This document shows positions 14,081 through 22,851 of a DNA stretch of 31,721 nt, piece by piece (position 1 is the first letter of the stretch; each line of letters begins with the position of its first letter). The DNA lies in contig CAZMPG010000011.1 in NCBI GenBank assembly GCA_964568345.1, positions 1-31,721 on the forward strand. Direction: 5' to 3'. The notes below the pieces were generated by a model. The model was not told the origin of the DNA, did not search any database, and saw only the letters and a list, made by a program, of their open reading frames with translations. Source of the DNA: UBA12088 sp964568345 (GTDB lineage Bacteria > Patescibacteriota > Minisyncoccia > Phycocordibacterales > UBA12088). The position numbers and the translations under genes were made by a program.

Positions 14081-15415
14081 ATGGACCACACACTCGTCCT
14101 CGCGGGTTGGCAGCTCGCGCTCGCACTCTTTTCCGGTATCGTCATCGGCGCGGAGCGCCAGATCAGCAACCGTGACGGGGGAAAAAACTCGACATCGGTC
14201 GGTATCCGCGACTTTTCGATCATTGCCCTCGTCGGGTTTGTGTCGAGCTACTTTTACACGGTGAGCCCGATTATCTGGCCGCTCGCCTTTGCGGGCATCA
14301 TGCTCCTCGGCATTGTCGTCTTTATCTTTGAGTCGTTCTACCGCAGGGAGCACAGCGATCGCGCGCGGGCTGGCATCACCACGGTGCTCTCATTCCCTAC
14401 GGTCTTCCTCATTGCGAGCATGAGTGTGTTCAACACCGCATTCTGGCTCATTGCGACGCTCATCTTCGTGCTCCTCATCGTGCTCGAGCTCAAAGACCAG
14501 TGGCATCACTTCATCGCGACGATTGAGCGGCAGGAACTTTTCGATTTTAGCGTCCTCATTGCCATTGCGCTCATCATTACGCCTCTCATCCCCGCCGAGG
14601 CAGCACTCAAAATACCGCTCTACTCGATTGCCGCGCACGCGGTAACCTTCCAGCAGATAAGCATCGCCGCGTTCTGGAAAGTGCTCCTCATGGTGAGCTT
14701 CATGAGCTTCATTGCGCACTTCATCACGAAGTATATCCGGGGGAGGAACGCGCTCGTGCTCGCGACGTTCTTCGGCGGCCTCGTGTCGTCGCTTGCTACC
14801 ATCATCCTCTTCCTCCGTGGAGCCAGTGCCACCGGGGCGCACCTGACCGGTGAAAAGCTCCAGAATACCTACCTTGCCTTCCTTGCGGCGAGTACGGGAT
14901 CCTTTTTCAAGGACCTCGTCATCCTCTTTGCCCTTGTGCCGCACGAGTTCTTCCAGAAAATGCTCCTCCCCATCGCCTCGGTGTTCCTTCTCATGGTCGC
15001 CCTCACGCTCCACACGTTTTCGCGGGCGCGGCAGGTAGAGGACATCCGCTTTACGAATCGGCCACTGCCGATACACTTTATTACGAAGTTCTCCGCGGTG
15101 TTCTCGGTGGTCATGATCGTTATGGTGTTCGTGCGGTACTACCTTGGGAGCGGCTGGCTCGCGGTGGCATCCTTCGCCTCGGGACTCATTAGCTCGGCGG
15201 CCGCGCTCGCGTCGCTTGGTGAAGCGTTCAAGCACGCCGAGGTGAGCGAGGTTATGATGGGGGTGAGTATCCTCCTCGCGCTCGCCGGCAGCCTCATCGC
15301 CAAGTACACCTTCATCGTTGGGCGTCTCGGCTTCTGGACCTCACGGAAGTTCCTTGTGCCCATCTTCGGTGTGGCTTTGGTCGGGTCACTCTCTTTCTAC
15401 GTCGCCTTTTTCTAG
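14081..15415 (+). CDS. MgtC/SapB-DUF4010 family membrane protein
   Basis: 444 aa with about 12 hydrophobic helices. The N-terminal third has the MgtC/SapB pattern (ALFSGIVIGAERQ, then GIRDFSIIALVGF). The larger C-terminal part fits DUF4010 (SFMSFIAHFITKYI, FFGGLVSSLATI). The family lies in the cytoplasmic membrane and is associated with magnesium or phosphate homeostasis in some bacteria, but transport has not been assigned to this architecture. A -10-like TAATAT is at 14062-14067. The long upstream gap could hold regulation. Confidence 0.85.
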   Translation: MDHTLVLAGWQLALALFSGIVIGAERQISNRDGGKNSTSVGIRDFSIIALVGFVSSYFYTVSPIIWPLAFAGIMLLGIVVFIFESFYRREHSDRARAGITTVLSFPTVFLIASMSVFNTAFWLIATLIFVLLIVLELKDQWHHFIATIERQELFDFSVLIAIALIITPLIPAEAALKIPLYSIAAHAVTFQQISIAAFWKVLLMVSFMSFIAHFITKYIRGRNALVLATFFGGLVSSLATIILFLRGASATGAHLTGEKLQNTYLAFLAASTGSFFKDLVILFALVPHEFFQKMLLPIASVFLLMVALTLHTFSRARQVEDIRFTNRPLPIHFITKFSAVFSVVMIVMVFVRYYLGSGWLAVASFASGLISSAAALASLGEAFKHAEVSEVMMGVSILLALAGSLIAKYTFIVGRLGFWTSRKFLVPIFGVALVGSLSFYVAFF

Positions 15416-15455
15416 GCGTGACGGCGTGCGGGAGAGCAGGTACAATGAGGAGGCT

Positions 15456-16040
15456 ATGATTGTCCTCGACATCGAAGCAACCGGCACGAACTACGAGAAG
15501 CACTCGATCGTGTCGCTCGGGGCCCTGGAACTCGAGCGCCCCGAGCGGCGCATCTACCTCGAGTGCCGCGCGTGGGAGGGTGCGCGCATTGAAGACGAAG
15601 CGCTCAAGGTGAACGGCTTCACGCGGGCAGAGGTCGGGGACAGGACAAAGCAGACCGAAGCCCAGCTCATTGCGCAGTTCCTGACATGGGCGGATGATGT
15701 CGAGGATCAGACCCTTGCGGGGCAAAATGTGTCGTTTGATCGCGACTACGTGAAGGCTGCGTGCGAGCGGGCAGGGTACAACTATCCGTTTGCGCACCGC
15801 ACCGTAGACACGCACACGCTCGCATACCTTCACATGACACAGCGGGGGGTGCCCATCCCCCTCGAGAAGCGACACAGCGCGCTCAACCTCGATGCGGTGC
15901 TCAACTACGTCGGCATACCGAAGGAGCCCGAGCCACACAACGCGCTCACCGGAGCCCTCTCGCACGCAGAGGTTATTTCGCGGCTCCTCTACGGGCGGCT
16001 GCTCCTCCCCGAGTTTTCGGCGTACCCGCTGCCGTGGTAG
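15456..16040 (+). CDS. DnaQ-like 3'-5' exonuclease with altered ExoIII motif
   Basis: 194 aa, DEDD superfamily (DnaQ/RNase T-like fold). Exo I is LDIEATG (Asp5, Glu7) and Exo II is GQNVSFDRDYV. In Exo III the expected HxAxxD reads HNALTG (DNA CAC AAC GCG CTC ACC GGA), so the final metal-binding Asp is Gly unless another residue substitutes. It would trim DNA or RNA 3' ends, or act only as a binding module if inactive. The start at 15456 is favoured by TACAAT (15441-15446) and a close AGGAGG. It stands alone, apart from polymerase genes. Confidence 0.85.
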   Translation: MIVLDIEATGTNYEKHSIVSLGALELERPERRIYLECRAWEGARIEDEALKVNGFTRAEVGDRTKQTEAQLIAQFLTWADDVEDQTLAGQNVSFDRDYVKAACERAGYNYPFAHRTVDTHTLAYLHMTQRGVPIPLEKRHSALNLDAVLNYVGIPKEPEPHNALTGALSHAEVISRLLYGRLLLPEFSAYPLPW

Positions 16041-16090
16041 TGACGAAAAAGGGACCGGGTACCTTTTTCGTGTGCTTGGTAGGTGTGTTG

Positions 16091-16099
16091 TGGTATACT
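16091..16099 (+). promoter_or_regulatory. extended -10 promoter of tRNA-Trp
   Basis: TGG-TATACT, followed by about 15 bases to the mature tRNA 5' end. Confidence 0.6.
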
Positions 16100-16114
16100 T
16101 GCGCGTGCAAGCAT

Positions 16115-16185
16115 GGGCCTATAGTTTAGTGGTAAAATTTCGGTCTCCAAAACCGAAGTCCCTGGTTCGAGTCCAGGTGGGCCCG
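16115..16185 (+). tRNA. tRNA-Trp (anticodon CCA)
   Basis: Acceptor GGGCCTA / TGGGCCC, anticodon arm TCGGT-CTCCAAA-ACCGA giving anticodon CCA, T-arm CCTGG-TTCGAGT-CCAGG, discriminator G. The 3' CCA is not encoded. Downstream, CCTTCGC ... GCGAAGG (16187-16236) forms an imperfect hairpin. Confidence 0.95.
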
Positions 16186-16294
16186 CCTTCGCTCGCCGTA
16201 GCGAGCTATAACGGGCGAACCCGCCGCTCGCGAAGGTTGCGATGTGTACTATGTACCACCTTGGAAGAATAGCCGCACCTTTTTCCAAATGCCC

Positions 16295-17632
16295 ATGTCT
16301 CACCCCCTCCTCGAACAGCTCGGCGAGCGCATCCTCTCGGTCGCTGAGTACCTCGACCTCGTCAATGAGCTCATCACGCCGCTCCGCGTGTCGGTCGAGG
16401 GGGAGGTGAGCGACCTCAAGGTACTTTCGCAGTGGACCTTCTTCGCGCTCAAGGATGCCGAGAGCGGCGCACTTTTGCCGTGCGGTCTGCACTCCGGTCA
16501 GTACCGCAAGATCGGGGTGAACCTCGACGAGGGGATGCGCGTGAAGGTTGAGGGGTACGGCAAAATAAACCACAAGAGTGGGCGCTTCGGCTTTTGGGTG
16601 TCACACATTGAGCCTGTGGGGGAGGGTGCGCTTCGCCGTGCGTACGAGCTCCTCGTGAAGAAGCTCGCCGATGAGGGACTCTTCACCCGCAAGCGGGAGC
16701 TCCCGCCCTTCATCTCGCACATCGGCGTCATATCGTCGCGAAACGGCGTGGTGCTCCAGGATCTCCGGAACAACCTCGCAAAGCGCGGGGTACGCATAGA
16801 CTTCCTCCACTCGGGCGTCGAGGGAGCGGGTAGTGCAGAAGAGCTCTTCAATGCCATTACGCGGTTTCTCCACGCAAAAGATCGTCCCCAGGTGCTTGTC
16901 TTAATCCGCGGCGGTGGGTCGCTCGAGAGTCTCCAGGGCTTCAACAACGAGGCGGTTTGCCGCGCACTCTTTGCAGCGCCGATGCCGGTCCTCGTGGGGA
17001 TAGGCCACGACGTTGATGCGCCGATAGCGACCCTGGTCGCTGATTGGAGCGCAAGCACGCCGACTGCAGTAGCGCACGTCATCAATGCGTCGTGGGCTCC
17101 GCTTACCGAGCGTATGCCGCTCCTCGCAGAGCGTACCGGCCGAGCATTTGGGGTGCGGCTCCGCACGGTGGCGCGTGAGGTGCCCCTCATGGCACGCACC
17201 GTGCGTGAGCGCTACCTCCGCGGCATGCAGGTGCTTTTCCACCGCATTGCACGAGCTGAGCAGGGTACGCACCACGCTATCCGCCGCGTGCTCGAGCGTT
17301 TTGCTGCGTACGAGCAGGCGGTACGGTACGCACTACGGCGCATCCCCCAGCAACTCCGTGAGCTCGGTGGTGCCGGGGAGCGGAGCACGGCACGCATAGC
17401 TGATGCATACCGTACCCGGATGCGAGCCATTAGTGGCGCACTCGTTCTCCACGAGCGGCTGCTTGCTGCCCGCGACCCGGAGCGTATCCTGGCGCGTGGG
17501 TACGGCTTGCTGTACGATACAGGGGGTAAGCTCGTGCGAAGCGTTGCGCAGGTTGCCGTCGGGTCGGTGCTCCGCGCGCGTATGAGCGACGGCACCATTG
17601 AGGCAACAGTCACCGCAACGGGGAAACCCTAG
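16295..17632 (+). CDS. xseA: exodeoxyribonuclease VII large subunit
   Basis: 445 aa. With XseB it forms exonuclease VII, which degrades single-stranded DNA from both ends. The N-terminal OB-fold (residues about 10-105: VEGEVSDLKVLSQWTFFALKD) precedes the catalytic domain with ISHIGVISSRNGVVLQDL, RGGGSLESLQGFNNE and GIGHDVDAPIATLVADWSAS. It ends with the XseB-binding helical region and ARGYGLLYD. ATG 16295 was chosen; an in-frame ATG at 16289 is equally possible. The small-subunit gene follows after about 70 bases. Confidence 0.95.
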   Translation: MSHPLLEQLGERILSVAEYLDLVNELITPLRVSVEGEVSDLKVLSQWTFFALKDAESGALLPCGLHSGQYRKIGVNLDEGMRVKVEGYGKINHKSGRFGFWVSHIEPVGEGALRRAYELLVKKLADEGLFTRKRELPPFISHIGVISSRNGVVLQDLRNNLAKRGVRIDFLHSGVEGAGSAEELFNAITRFLHAKDRPQVLVLIRGGGSLESLQGFNNEAVCRALFAAPMPVLVGIGHDVDAPIATLVADWSASTPTAVAHVINASWAPLTERMPLLAERTGRAFGVRLRTVAREVPLMARTVRERYLRGMQVLFHRIARAEQGTHHAIRRVLERFAAYEQAVRYALRRIPQQLRELGGAGERSTARIADAYRTRMRAISGALVLHERLLAARDPERILARGYGLLYDTGGKLVRSVAQVAVGSVLRARMSDGTIEATVTATGKP

Positions 17633-17701
17633 GTTTTCCCATCTTTATTCTTCTGTAATTGCTCTCTTTCCTCTTTACTCTTTATTCTCTTCTCTCCGTA
17701 T

Positions 17702-17914
17702 ATGTCCGACACCACCACCATCCAAGCCCAGCTCAAGAAGCTCGAGGAAATAGCCGCATGGTTCGAGAAAGACGAGCAGTTTGACGTTGAGGAAGGTCTC
17801 GCCAAGGTGAAGGAGGGGGCTCTCCTCGTGAAGCAGCTTCGGGAGCGTATGCGGGATGTGGAGAATGAATTTCGGGAGATTGAAGCGGACCTCAGGGAAG
17901 TGCCTGGAGAGTAG
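17702..17914 (+). CDS. xseB: exodeoxyribonuclease VII small subunit
   Basis: 70 aa, typical size. Two helices, with LKKLEEIAAWFEKDEQFDVEEGLAKVKEG, match the family (LE.IV..LE....LEE.L..FE.G). It coats the helical arm of XseA. Preceded by a pyrimidine-rich stretch (17640-17697), similar in style to the elements before rpmG and rplI. Its stop directly abuts the stop of miaA on the other strand. Confidence 0.92.
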   Translation: MSDTTTIQAQLKKLEEIAAWFEKDEQFDVEEGLAKVKEGALLVKQLRERMRDVENEFREIEADLREVPGE

Positions 17915-18814
17915 CTACCGCTGCCTCTGTTTTGCAGTGTACGCTTCGAGTGCGGTCTCTCGCGATGGGTACCACGCTACGCCTGGGCACTGTCGAAACC
18001 ATGTCATCTGACGCTTCGCGTAGCGACAGACCTCGCGGACGAGTGTGCTGCGGAGCGCTTCTTTTGGAAGTTCTCCCCGTAGGTACGCGGCACACACACG
18101 ATACTCCATGCCAAGCTCGTTGATGCGACGTGGGGAGAGGTGAAGCTCGTCGCGGAGCCGCTTCGTCTCTGCGACAAGCCCCCTTCGGAGTGCGCGGTCG
18201 AGACGCTCTGCGATGCGCTCCTCGAGCACCTCTCTGTCTGGATTGAGGCCGATCCAAGTCACGGCAAAGCGCGGCTCTGCCGGCACGAGCGGAGGCACCC
18301 TGCCGAGCGCGGTTGCAACCTCGATAGCACGGATGAGGCGGCGTGGATTTGCGTGCTCTACTGTGGCTGCGCGTGCCGGGTCGAGCTGTGAGAGCTCGGC
18401 GAAGAGCGCCTCCGGCGAGAGCTTCGCGAGCCGCTGCCGGAGAGCACCATTTGGCTTTACGTCGGGGAACACTGTACCGTACACGAGTGCATCCACGTAG
18501 AGCCCCGTGCCACCCGCAACGATAGGGATGTGACCGCGGTGCTGGATACCGCGCACCGCCCGCTCGGCATGGGAGCGCCACTGCGTCACGGAAAAGCTCC
18601 GCCGGGGCGATGCGATATCAATGCAGTGGTGCAGCACGCCGCGCATCTCGCGCTTCACCACCTTCTCGGTGCCTATGTCAAGGCCTCGATAGACCTGCCG
18701 CGAATCTGCTGAGACCACTTCGCCTCCGATATGCCGTGCAAGCTCGACCGCAAGCCCCGTTTTCCCGCTCGCGGTTGGGCCAATAATGACGATGAGGCGC
18801 TCCACATGCTCCAT
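17915..18814 (-). CDS. miaA: tRNA dimethylallyltransferase
   Basis: 299 aa from the ATG at 18814. It transfers an isoprenyl group to A37 of tRNAs reading UNN codons. GPTASGKT (P-loop), SADSRQVYRGLDIGT, HHCIDI, GGTGLYVDALVYG and RYAKRQMTWFR are all diagnostic. An in-frame ATG at 18856 would add 14 residues, but MEHVERLIVIIGPTASGKT gives the normal family N-terminus. Convergent with xseB, divergent from the HtrA gene. Confidence 0.95.
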   Translation of the reverse strand: MEHVERLIVIIGPTASGKTGLAVELARHIGGEVVSADSRQVYRGLDIGTEKVVKREMRGVLHHCIDIASPRRSFSVTQWRSHAERAVRGIQHRGHIPIVAGGTGLYVDALVYGTVFPDVKPNGALRQRLAKLSPEALFAELSQLDPARAATVEHANPRRLIRAIEVATALGRVPPLVPAEPRFAVTWIGLNPDREVLEERIAERLDRALRRGLVAETKRLRDELHLSPRRINELGMEYRVCAAYLRGELPKEALRSTLVREVCRYAKRQMTWFRQCPGVAWYPSRETALEAYTAKQRQR

Positions 18815-18893
18815 GGAGCGCAGTATGGCTGCCGTTCCAGCGCTCTGCAAGTGCAAGGTTTCCCCGCCTCGGTGCGTACTAGGTCGGTAGCCA

Positions 18894-18902
18894 TGCTAGT
18901 AT
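18894..18902 (+). promoter_or_regulatory. extended -10 promoter of the HtrA-like gene
   Basis: TGC-TAGTAT, followed by a short leader of about 8 bases to the ATG at 18917. Confidence 0.5.
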
Positions 18903-18916
18903 TAGCATATCGGCTT

Positions 18917-20134
18917 ATGCCCCCAGTAAGTCCCTCAGGTAAGCTTGTTGCGATCGCCGTGCTCGCGGCGAGCATCGCAGGTGGTGTGACAGCGCTCGGG
19001 GTCACCATTGCGATGCGTAGCGATCTTCCGCTGCCACTCGTTGCCCAGTCGGGCGCGGAGCCTGCGCCCACCGCGAATTCCTCTTCCTCCGACGAGTCGG
19101 CAATCGTTCAGGCGGTGCGCCACGCAAGCCCTGCAGTCGTTGCTATCACTATTTCAAAGCAGGTGCCGGTGTACGAGCGGTACTACGAGCGTGTGCCGAG
19201 CCCCTTCTTTGGAGACGGCTTCTCGTTCTCCGTCCCCCAGCTTCGTGAGCGGGGTACACGTGAGCAAGATGTAGGTGGTGGATCGGGGTTCCTCGTGTCG
19301 GCAGACGGGTACATCGTGACAAATCGGCACGTTGTTGCCGATGACAGCGCGTCGTACACCGTGTATACGAACGATGGTGAGCACCACAATGCGAAGGTCG
19401 TCGCTCGGGATCCTGTGCTCGACCTTGCGGTGCTCAAGATCGATGGCATTCATGATTTCCTCTCGTTCGCCGACTCGGATACGCTCGCGGTTGGGCAGAC
19501 GGCTATTGCTATCGGGAATGCCCTCGCAGAGTACCGGAACACCGTGTCGGTGGGCGTTGTCTCCGGCCTCGCGCGCACCATCGTCGCTTCCGACGGGGCG
19601 GGGAGCTCTGAGACACTCGATCAGCTCATCCAGACCGACGCAGCGATAAACCAGGGCAATTCCGGCGGCCCGCTCCTCAATGCGCGGGGCGAGGTTATCG
19701 GGGTCAATGTCGCCGTTGCGAGCAATGCGGAGAACATTGGCTTTGCGATAGCCGCAAACAGCGCCCGGCAGGTGGTAGATTCGGTGCGTGAGCACGGCAA
19801 GATAGTGCGACCATACCTCGGCATACGCTACTTACCCATCACCGAATCGGTCAAAGAGAAGAACGGTCTCCCCGTGGCGTACGGGGTGCTCGTCGCCCGT
19901 GGGGAGACGCGTGAGGAACTCGCGGTGATACCCGGGTCTCCGGCAGACAAAGCAGGCATCTTCGAGAACGACATCATCACCGCAATCGACGGGGTGAAGC
20001 TCGACGATGGCACGAGTTTTGGCTCACACATCCGGAGCAAGGTGGTGGGGAGCACCATCACCCTCACGGTCATCCGAGAGGGTGCGGAGCTCTCAGTGCC
20101 GGTTGTGCTCGAGGCGATGAACGACCATTCGTAG
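18917..20134 (+). CDS. HtrA/DegP-like serine protease with PDZ domain
   Basis: 405 aa, envelope quality-control protease. An N-terminal membrane anchor (about residues 9-33) and low-complexity linker precede a trypsin-like domain with a full triad: His138 (TNRHVV), Asp169 (DPVLDLAVLKI) and Ser249 (NQGNSGGPLL). One C-terminal PDZ domain (about 295-400) contains PGSPADKAGIFENDIITAIDG. The length matches DegS/HtrA proteins with a single PDZ. ATG 18917 was chosen from the promoter spacing; ATG 18893 would overlap the promoter. Confidence 0.94.
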   Translation: MPPVSPSGKLVAIAVLAASIAGGVTALGVTIAMRSDLPLPLVAQSGAEPAPTANSSSSDESAIVQAVRHASPAVVAITISKQVPVYERYYERVPSPFFGDGFSFSVPQLRERGTREQDVGGGSGFLVSADGYIVTNRHVVADDSASYTVYTNDGEHHNAKVVARDPVLDLAVLKIDGIHDFLSFADSDTLAVGQTAIAIGNALAEYRNTVSVGVVSGLARTIVASDGAGSSETLDQLIQTDAAINQGNSGGPLLNARGEVIGVNVAVASNAENIGFAIAANSARQVVDSVREHGKIVRPYLGIRYLPITESVKEKNGLPVAYGVLVARGETREELAVIPGSPADKAGIFENDIITAIDGVKLDDGTSFGSHIRSKVVGSTITLTVIREGAELSVPVVLEAMNDHS

Positions 20135-20198
20135 GGGGTGACTATTCACCCATTCCCAGTAAGGTATACGTACTATACGTAGCGGACGTACCGGAGGA

Positions 20199-20233
20199 TT
20201 CACCCGTCTCGGTGAACCCCGCCGTGCGCGGGG
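20199..20233. repeat. two adjacent small hairpins
   Basis: TTCACC-CGTCTC-GGTGAA (20199-20216) is immediately followed by CCCCGC-CGTGC-GCGGGG (20217-20233). Possible termination structure after the HtrA gene, but there is no T-run. Confidence 0.5.
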
Positions 20234-20250
20234 CAGGTATGCAGGAGAAA

Positions 20251-20287
20251 CCAGAGCTGGATCGCTTCGCTCGCGCTCGCGATGACG
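20251..20287. repeat. half copy of the GCGAAGCAATCC-type dispersed repeat
   Basis: CTGGATCGCTTCGCTCGCG... aligns with the right half of 13667-13769 (CTGGACTGCTTCGCCTGCG...). Otherwise 20234-20420 contains only the promoter of the next gene. Confidence 0.5.
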
Positions 20288-20372
20288 CCGCCAAACGCTC
20301 GTGCGAGCGTGGTGATACTGGGACGGTCGAATGGGTACCATAAGTGGGGTACGGTTTCTATCGCATGTAGGG

Positions 20373-20378
20373 TATACT
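20373..20378 (+). promoter_or_regulatory. -10 TATACT upstream of the C45 gene
   Basis: TATACT with predicted start near 20385. An ATG at 20387 would encode only MACD before a stop, and the main gene starts further on. Confidence 0.5.
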
Positions 20379-20420
20379 GTTTTTGCATGGCTTGCGACTA
20401 GACGCGCCGTGCTTGATCGC

Positions 20421-21452
20421 ATGCGACGCATCCCCTTCATCACGGTAACGGCACGCAGCAACTACGAACTTGGTCACGCTATCGGCGCCTCGCTCCGCGA
20501 GCACATCGTGCGGCGCGTTGCTCTAAACCGTGTCCTGTACCGCAGGTTGCGGCTTCCGCAGTACGAGGTGCTCGTTGAAAAGGCACGCAGGTTTCTCCCT
20601 GCTCTCGAGGGGCACGTGCCACACCTCCTCGAGGAGCTGCGGGGTATGGCCGCCGGCGCAGATATACCCTTCGATGACCTTCTCGTGAGCATGTGCGAGG
20701 AGGAGCTCACCGACATGGGTATCCCCCGGTGCACGAGCATTGCCCTGAAGCGAGGGGATGAGGTGCTCGTTGGCCACAATGAGGATTGGCTGACCGGGTA
20801 CCGCATGAACGGGCTCTACGTGCTCCGAGCAACATTCCGCGGGAACAGCTCGCTCAGCCTCGGGTACGTTGGGTCGCTCCCCGGCACGAGCTCGGGTATG
20901 AACGATCACGGGCTCTGCTTCACCGCGAACTCGCTCAACGTGCGCCGGTTTCGGTACGGCGTCCCCATCAAGTTCCAGTTTCGCGCCATGCTCGACGCCA
21001 CGTCCCTCGAGCGGGCGTTTGCGGCCGACCTTGACCGGAGCAGTATTTCGGGCAGCACGCTATATGGCTGGCGGAATACGCGCATCGTTGATATCGAGGA
21101 CTACGTTGGTCACCACGTGGCGTTTACCGACCCCGCGGTGCTCGTGCATACGAACCACCCGCTCCAGGCGGGTGAGCAGCAGCCCTACAACACCGCACCG
21201 GAGTCCCTGCGCCGGTACGAGCGCGCGGTAGCCCTCGTGCGGGCGCATGCTGCGATGACCCACGGCGCCGACCTGCTCCGGAAGGTGCTCACCGACCACG
21301 AGGTCGGTATCTGTAGCCATGCGCAGCCACACGTGCTGTGGGGCACCACCATCGCATCGGTCATCATGCATCCTGGGGAACAGTGGATGCGCGTGTGCTG
21401 GTCAAACCCCTGCAAGCACCGCTTCACCCACTACGCAGTGCATGAAGCGTAA
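20421..21452 (+). CDS. C45-family Ntn hydrolase (penicillin-acyltransferase-like)
   Basis: 343 aa. Peptidase family C45 (isopenicillin N acyltransferase and relatives) makes a self-cleaving precursor whose new N-terminal Cys cleaves or transfers acyl groups on amide bonds. The likely nucleophile is Cys104 in GIPRCTSIAL, followed by the family motif GHNEDW and then PGTSSGMNDHGLCFTANSL. Residues 1-103 would be the alpha chain. ATG 20421 is used; GTG 20409 is possible and neither has a ribosome-binding site. No signal peptide, so probably cytoplasmic. It ends 26 bases from the end of the convergent decarboxylase operon. Substrate unknown; context suggests an amide made by the neighbouring ATP-grasp ligases. 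Confidence 0.82.
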   Translation: MRRIPFITVTARSNYELGHAIGASLREHIVRRVALNRVLYRRLRLPQYEVLVEKARRFLPALEGHVPHLLEELRGMAAGADIPFDDLLVSMCEEELTDMGIPRCTSIALKRGDEVLVGHNEDWLTGYRMNGLYVLRATFRGNSSLSLGYVGSLPGTSSGMNDHGLCFTANSLNVRRFRYGVPIKFQFRAMLDATSLERAFAADLDRSSISGSTLYGWRNTRIVDIEDYVGHHVAFTDPAVLVHTNHPLQAGEQQPYNTAPESLRRYERAVALVRAHAAMTHGADLLRKVLTDHEVGICSHAQPHVLWGTTIASVIMHPGEQWMRVCWSNPCKHRFTHYAVHEA

Positions 21453-21478
21453 ACAGGGGGGCTGCGGTAGCGTACGAC

Positions 21479-22837
21479 TCACAGGGTAACCACCCGCGCC
21501 CTCCCGTGGATGAAATCCTGCATGAGTGAGTAGGTGAGTGCTCCCTGGTAGGGCACGAGGATGACGTCACCGATCTCCATTTTCGACGCGTAGCAGCCGT
21601 AGCCCCATACATCCTGCATCATGCAGAGCGAGCCGTAGAGCTTCGCTTCTTTTTCCTTGAGCGATGGGTGGGTGAGGTTGATGACGGGGAAGTACTCAAC
21701 CTCGAAGCGCTCCCATCCGACGATGTTCGTGCCACCGTCGAGTATTACGATACCGTGCTCTTTGAGGTCCGCGACGCGGAGGAGCACGTGCATTGCGCTG
21801 TTTACCAGGATGCGCCCCGGCTCGGTATAGTACGTGGCGTTCGGGAGGACCTTGCGGAGGTGCTTCGTTATGGCTGCGCCGATACCTCGTGCGTAGGTCG
21901 GCAGGGGCACCGTCTCGTAGGTGACGTGGGTGCGGGTAAAGGGGGCTTCCTCGCCGAAGTACTCGTACGCCGCTTTTACCACCTCACCCTGTGGCTGGAG
22001 CCACGCATACTCGCCCTCGAGGCGGTGTGGCGCAAAGCCGCCCCCGAAGTCAAAGAAGGTAAACGCGGCACGCTCCGCTTCGGTGAAGTGCTCCCTGAGG
22101 TACTCACCCACCTCCTCCATGGTGTTCGCATACGGTGAGGCGTCTTTGTTCCAGCTCTGGTGTACGTGGATGCCCGTAAGCGAGAGGAAAGGGTACGCCT
22201 GTGCGAGGTCATAGAAGCGTCTGAGCTCGGTGAGTGGGATGCCGAACTTGTTCCACGAAGCGGTGTGGGCACCGTTGACGCGGATACCCGCGCGCACGGT
22301 GCGCTTGCGCTGTGTCGTGAGCTCACCCAGTACCGCAAGCTCGTGGAAGCTGTCCATGTTGATCGTCACCGTATCGGCGTGTGCGAGGGCACGCTCGAGG
22401 GCCTGCGCCGACTTTGCGGGGCCGGTGAAGACCATGCGGGAAGCGCCAGCAGCAAGCCCGAGCTGGAGCTCTCGCTCGCTCGATACGTCGAGCCCATACC
22501 CGTACTCAACGATTTTTCGGAGGAGGGGCGGGTAGTCATTCACCTTAACCGCGTAGAAGACCGACAGGTCCGGCACGGGGCGCGCAAATGCAGCAGCAAA
22601 CGCATCAAGGCTCTCTTTGAGCGCCTCGGTGTCAAAGAGGTAGCACGCGGTGCCGTGCTCTGCTGCGGTGGCAAGAAAGTTGTCGCGCCGTTCGAGCATC
22701 TTCCGCACGAACGGGGTGAGTGGTGCTGTCGAGAATGTTTGCTGCTCGCTCAGCAGTTTCTTGACACGGCGCACAATACTTGGGTGCAGTGACGGGTCTA
22801 TGAGGTTTTGTGTCGCGGGTCGTACTCTAGGTGACAT
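21479..22837 (-). CDS. PLP-dependent fold-III decarboxylase (diaminopimelate decarboxylase-like)
   Basis: 452 aa. Alanine-racemase-fold barrel with the PLP lysine Lys98 (FYAVKVN), glycine-rich FDFGGGFA, EPGRILV (phosphate binding) and C-terminal GSLCMMQDVWGYG, corresponding to the CxxxD pair of Orn/DAP decarboxylase family 2. These features fit removal of a carboxyl from an amino acid or amino-acid conjugate. About 50 extra residues precede the barrel. No other lysine-pathway genes are near, so true LysA function is doubtful. Last gene of a four-gene operon, 14 bases after its neighbour's stop. It may decarboxylate a product or building block of the ATP-grasp enzymes. Confidence 0.82.
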   Translation of the reverse strand: MSPRVRPATQNLIDPSLHPSIVRRVKKLLSEQQTFSTAPLTPFVRKMLERRDNFLATAAEHGTACYLFDTEALKESLDAFAAAFARPVPDLSVFYAVKVNDYPPLLRKIVEYGYGLDVSSERELQLGLAAGASRMVFTGPAKSAQALERALAHADTVTINMDSFHELAVLGELTTQRKRTVRAGIRVNGAHTASWNKFGIPLTELRRFYDLAQAYPFLSLTGIHVHQSWNKDASPYANTMEEVGEYLREHFTEAERAAFTFFDFGGGFAPHRLEGEYAWLQPQGEVVKAAYEYFGEEAPFTRTHVTYETVPLPTYARGIGAAITKHLRKVLPNATYYTEPGRILVNSAMHVLLRVADLKEHGIVILDGGTNIVGWERFEVEYFPVINLTHPSLKEKEAKLYGSLCMMQDVWGYGCYASKMEIGDVILVPYQGALTYSLMQDFIHGRARVVTL

Positions 22838-22851
22838 AGAGGTTTTATTGG

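Noticed and set aside
20387..20401. Start of the C45 gene at the ATG at 20387
   Set aside because: That frame encodes MACD and stops; the enzyme frame resumes at GTG 20409 or ATG 20421.
21479..22837. Calling the decarboxylase lysA of lysine biosynthesis
   Set aside because: Active-site motifs fit the family, but no dap genes are nearby and the operon is ATP-grasp-based, so the specific name is unsupported.
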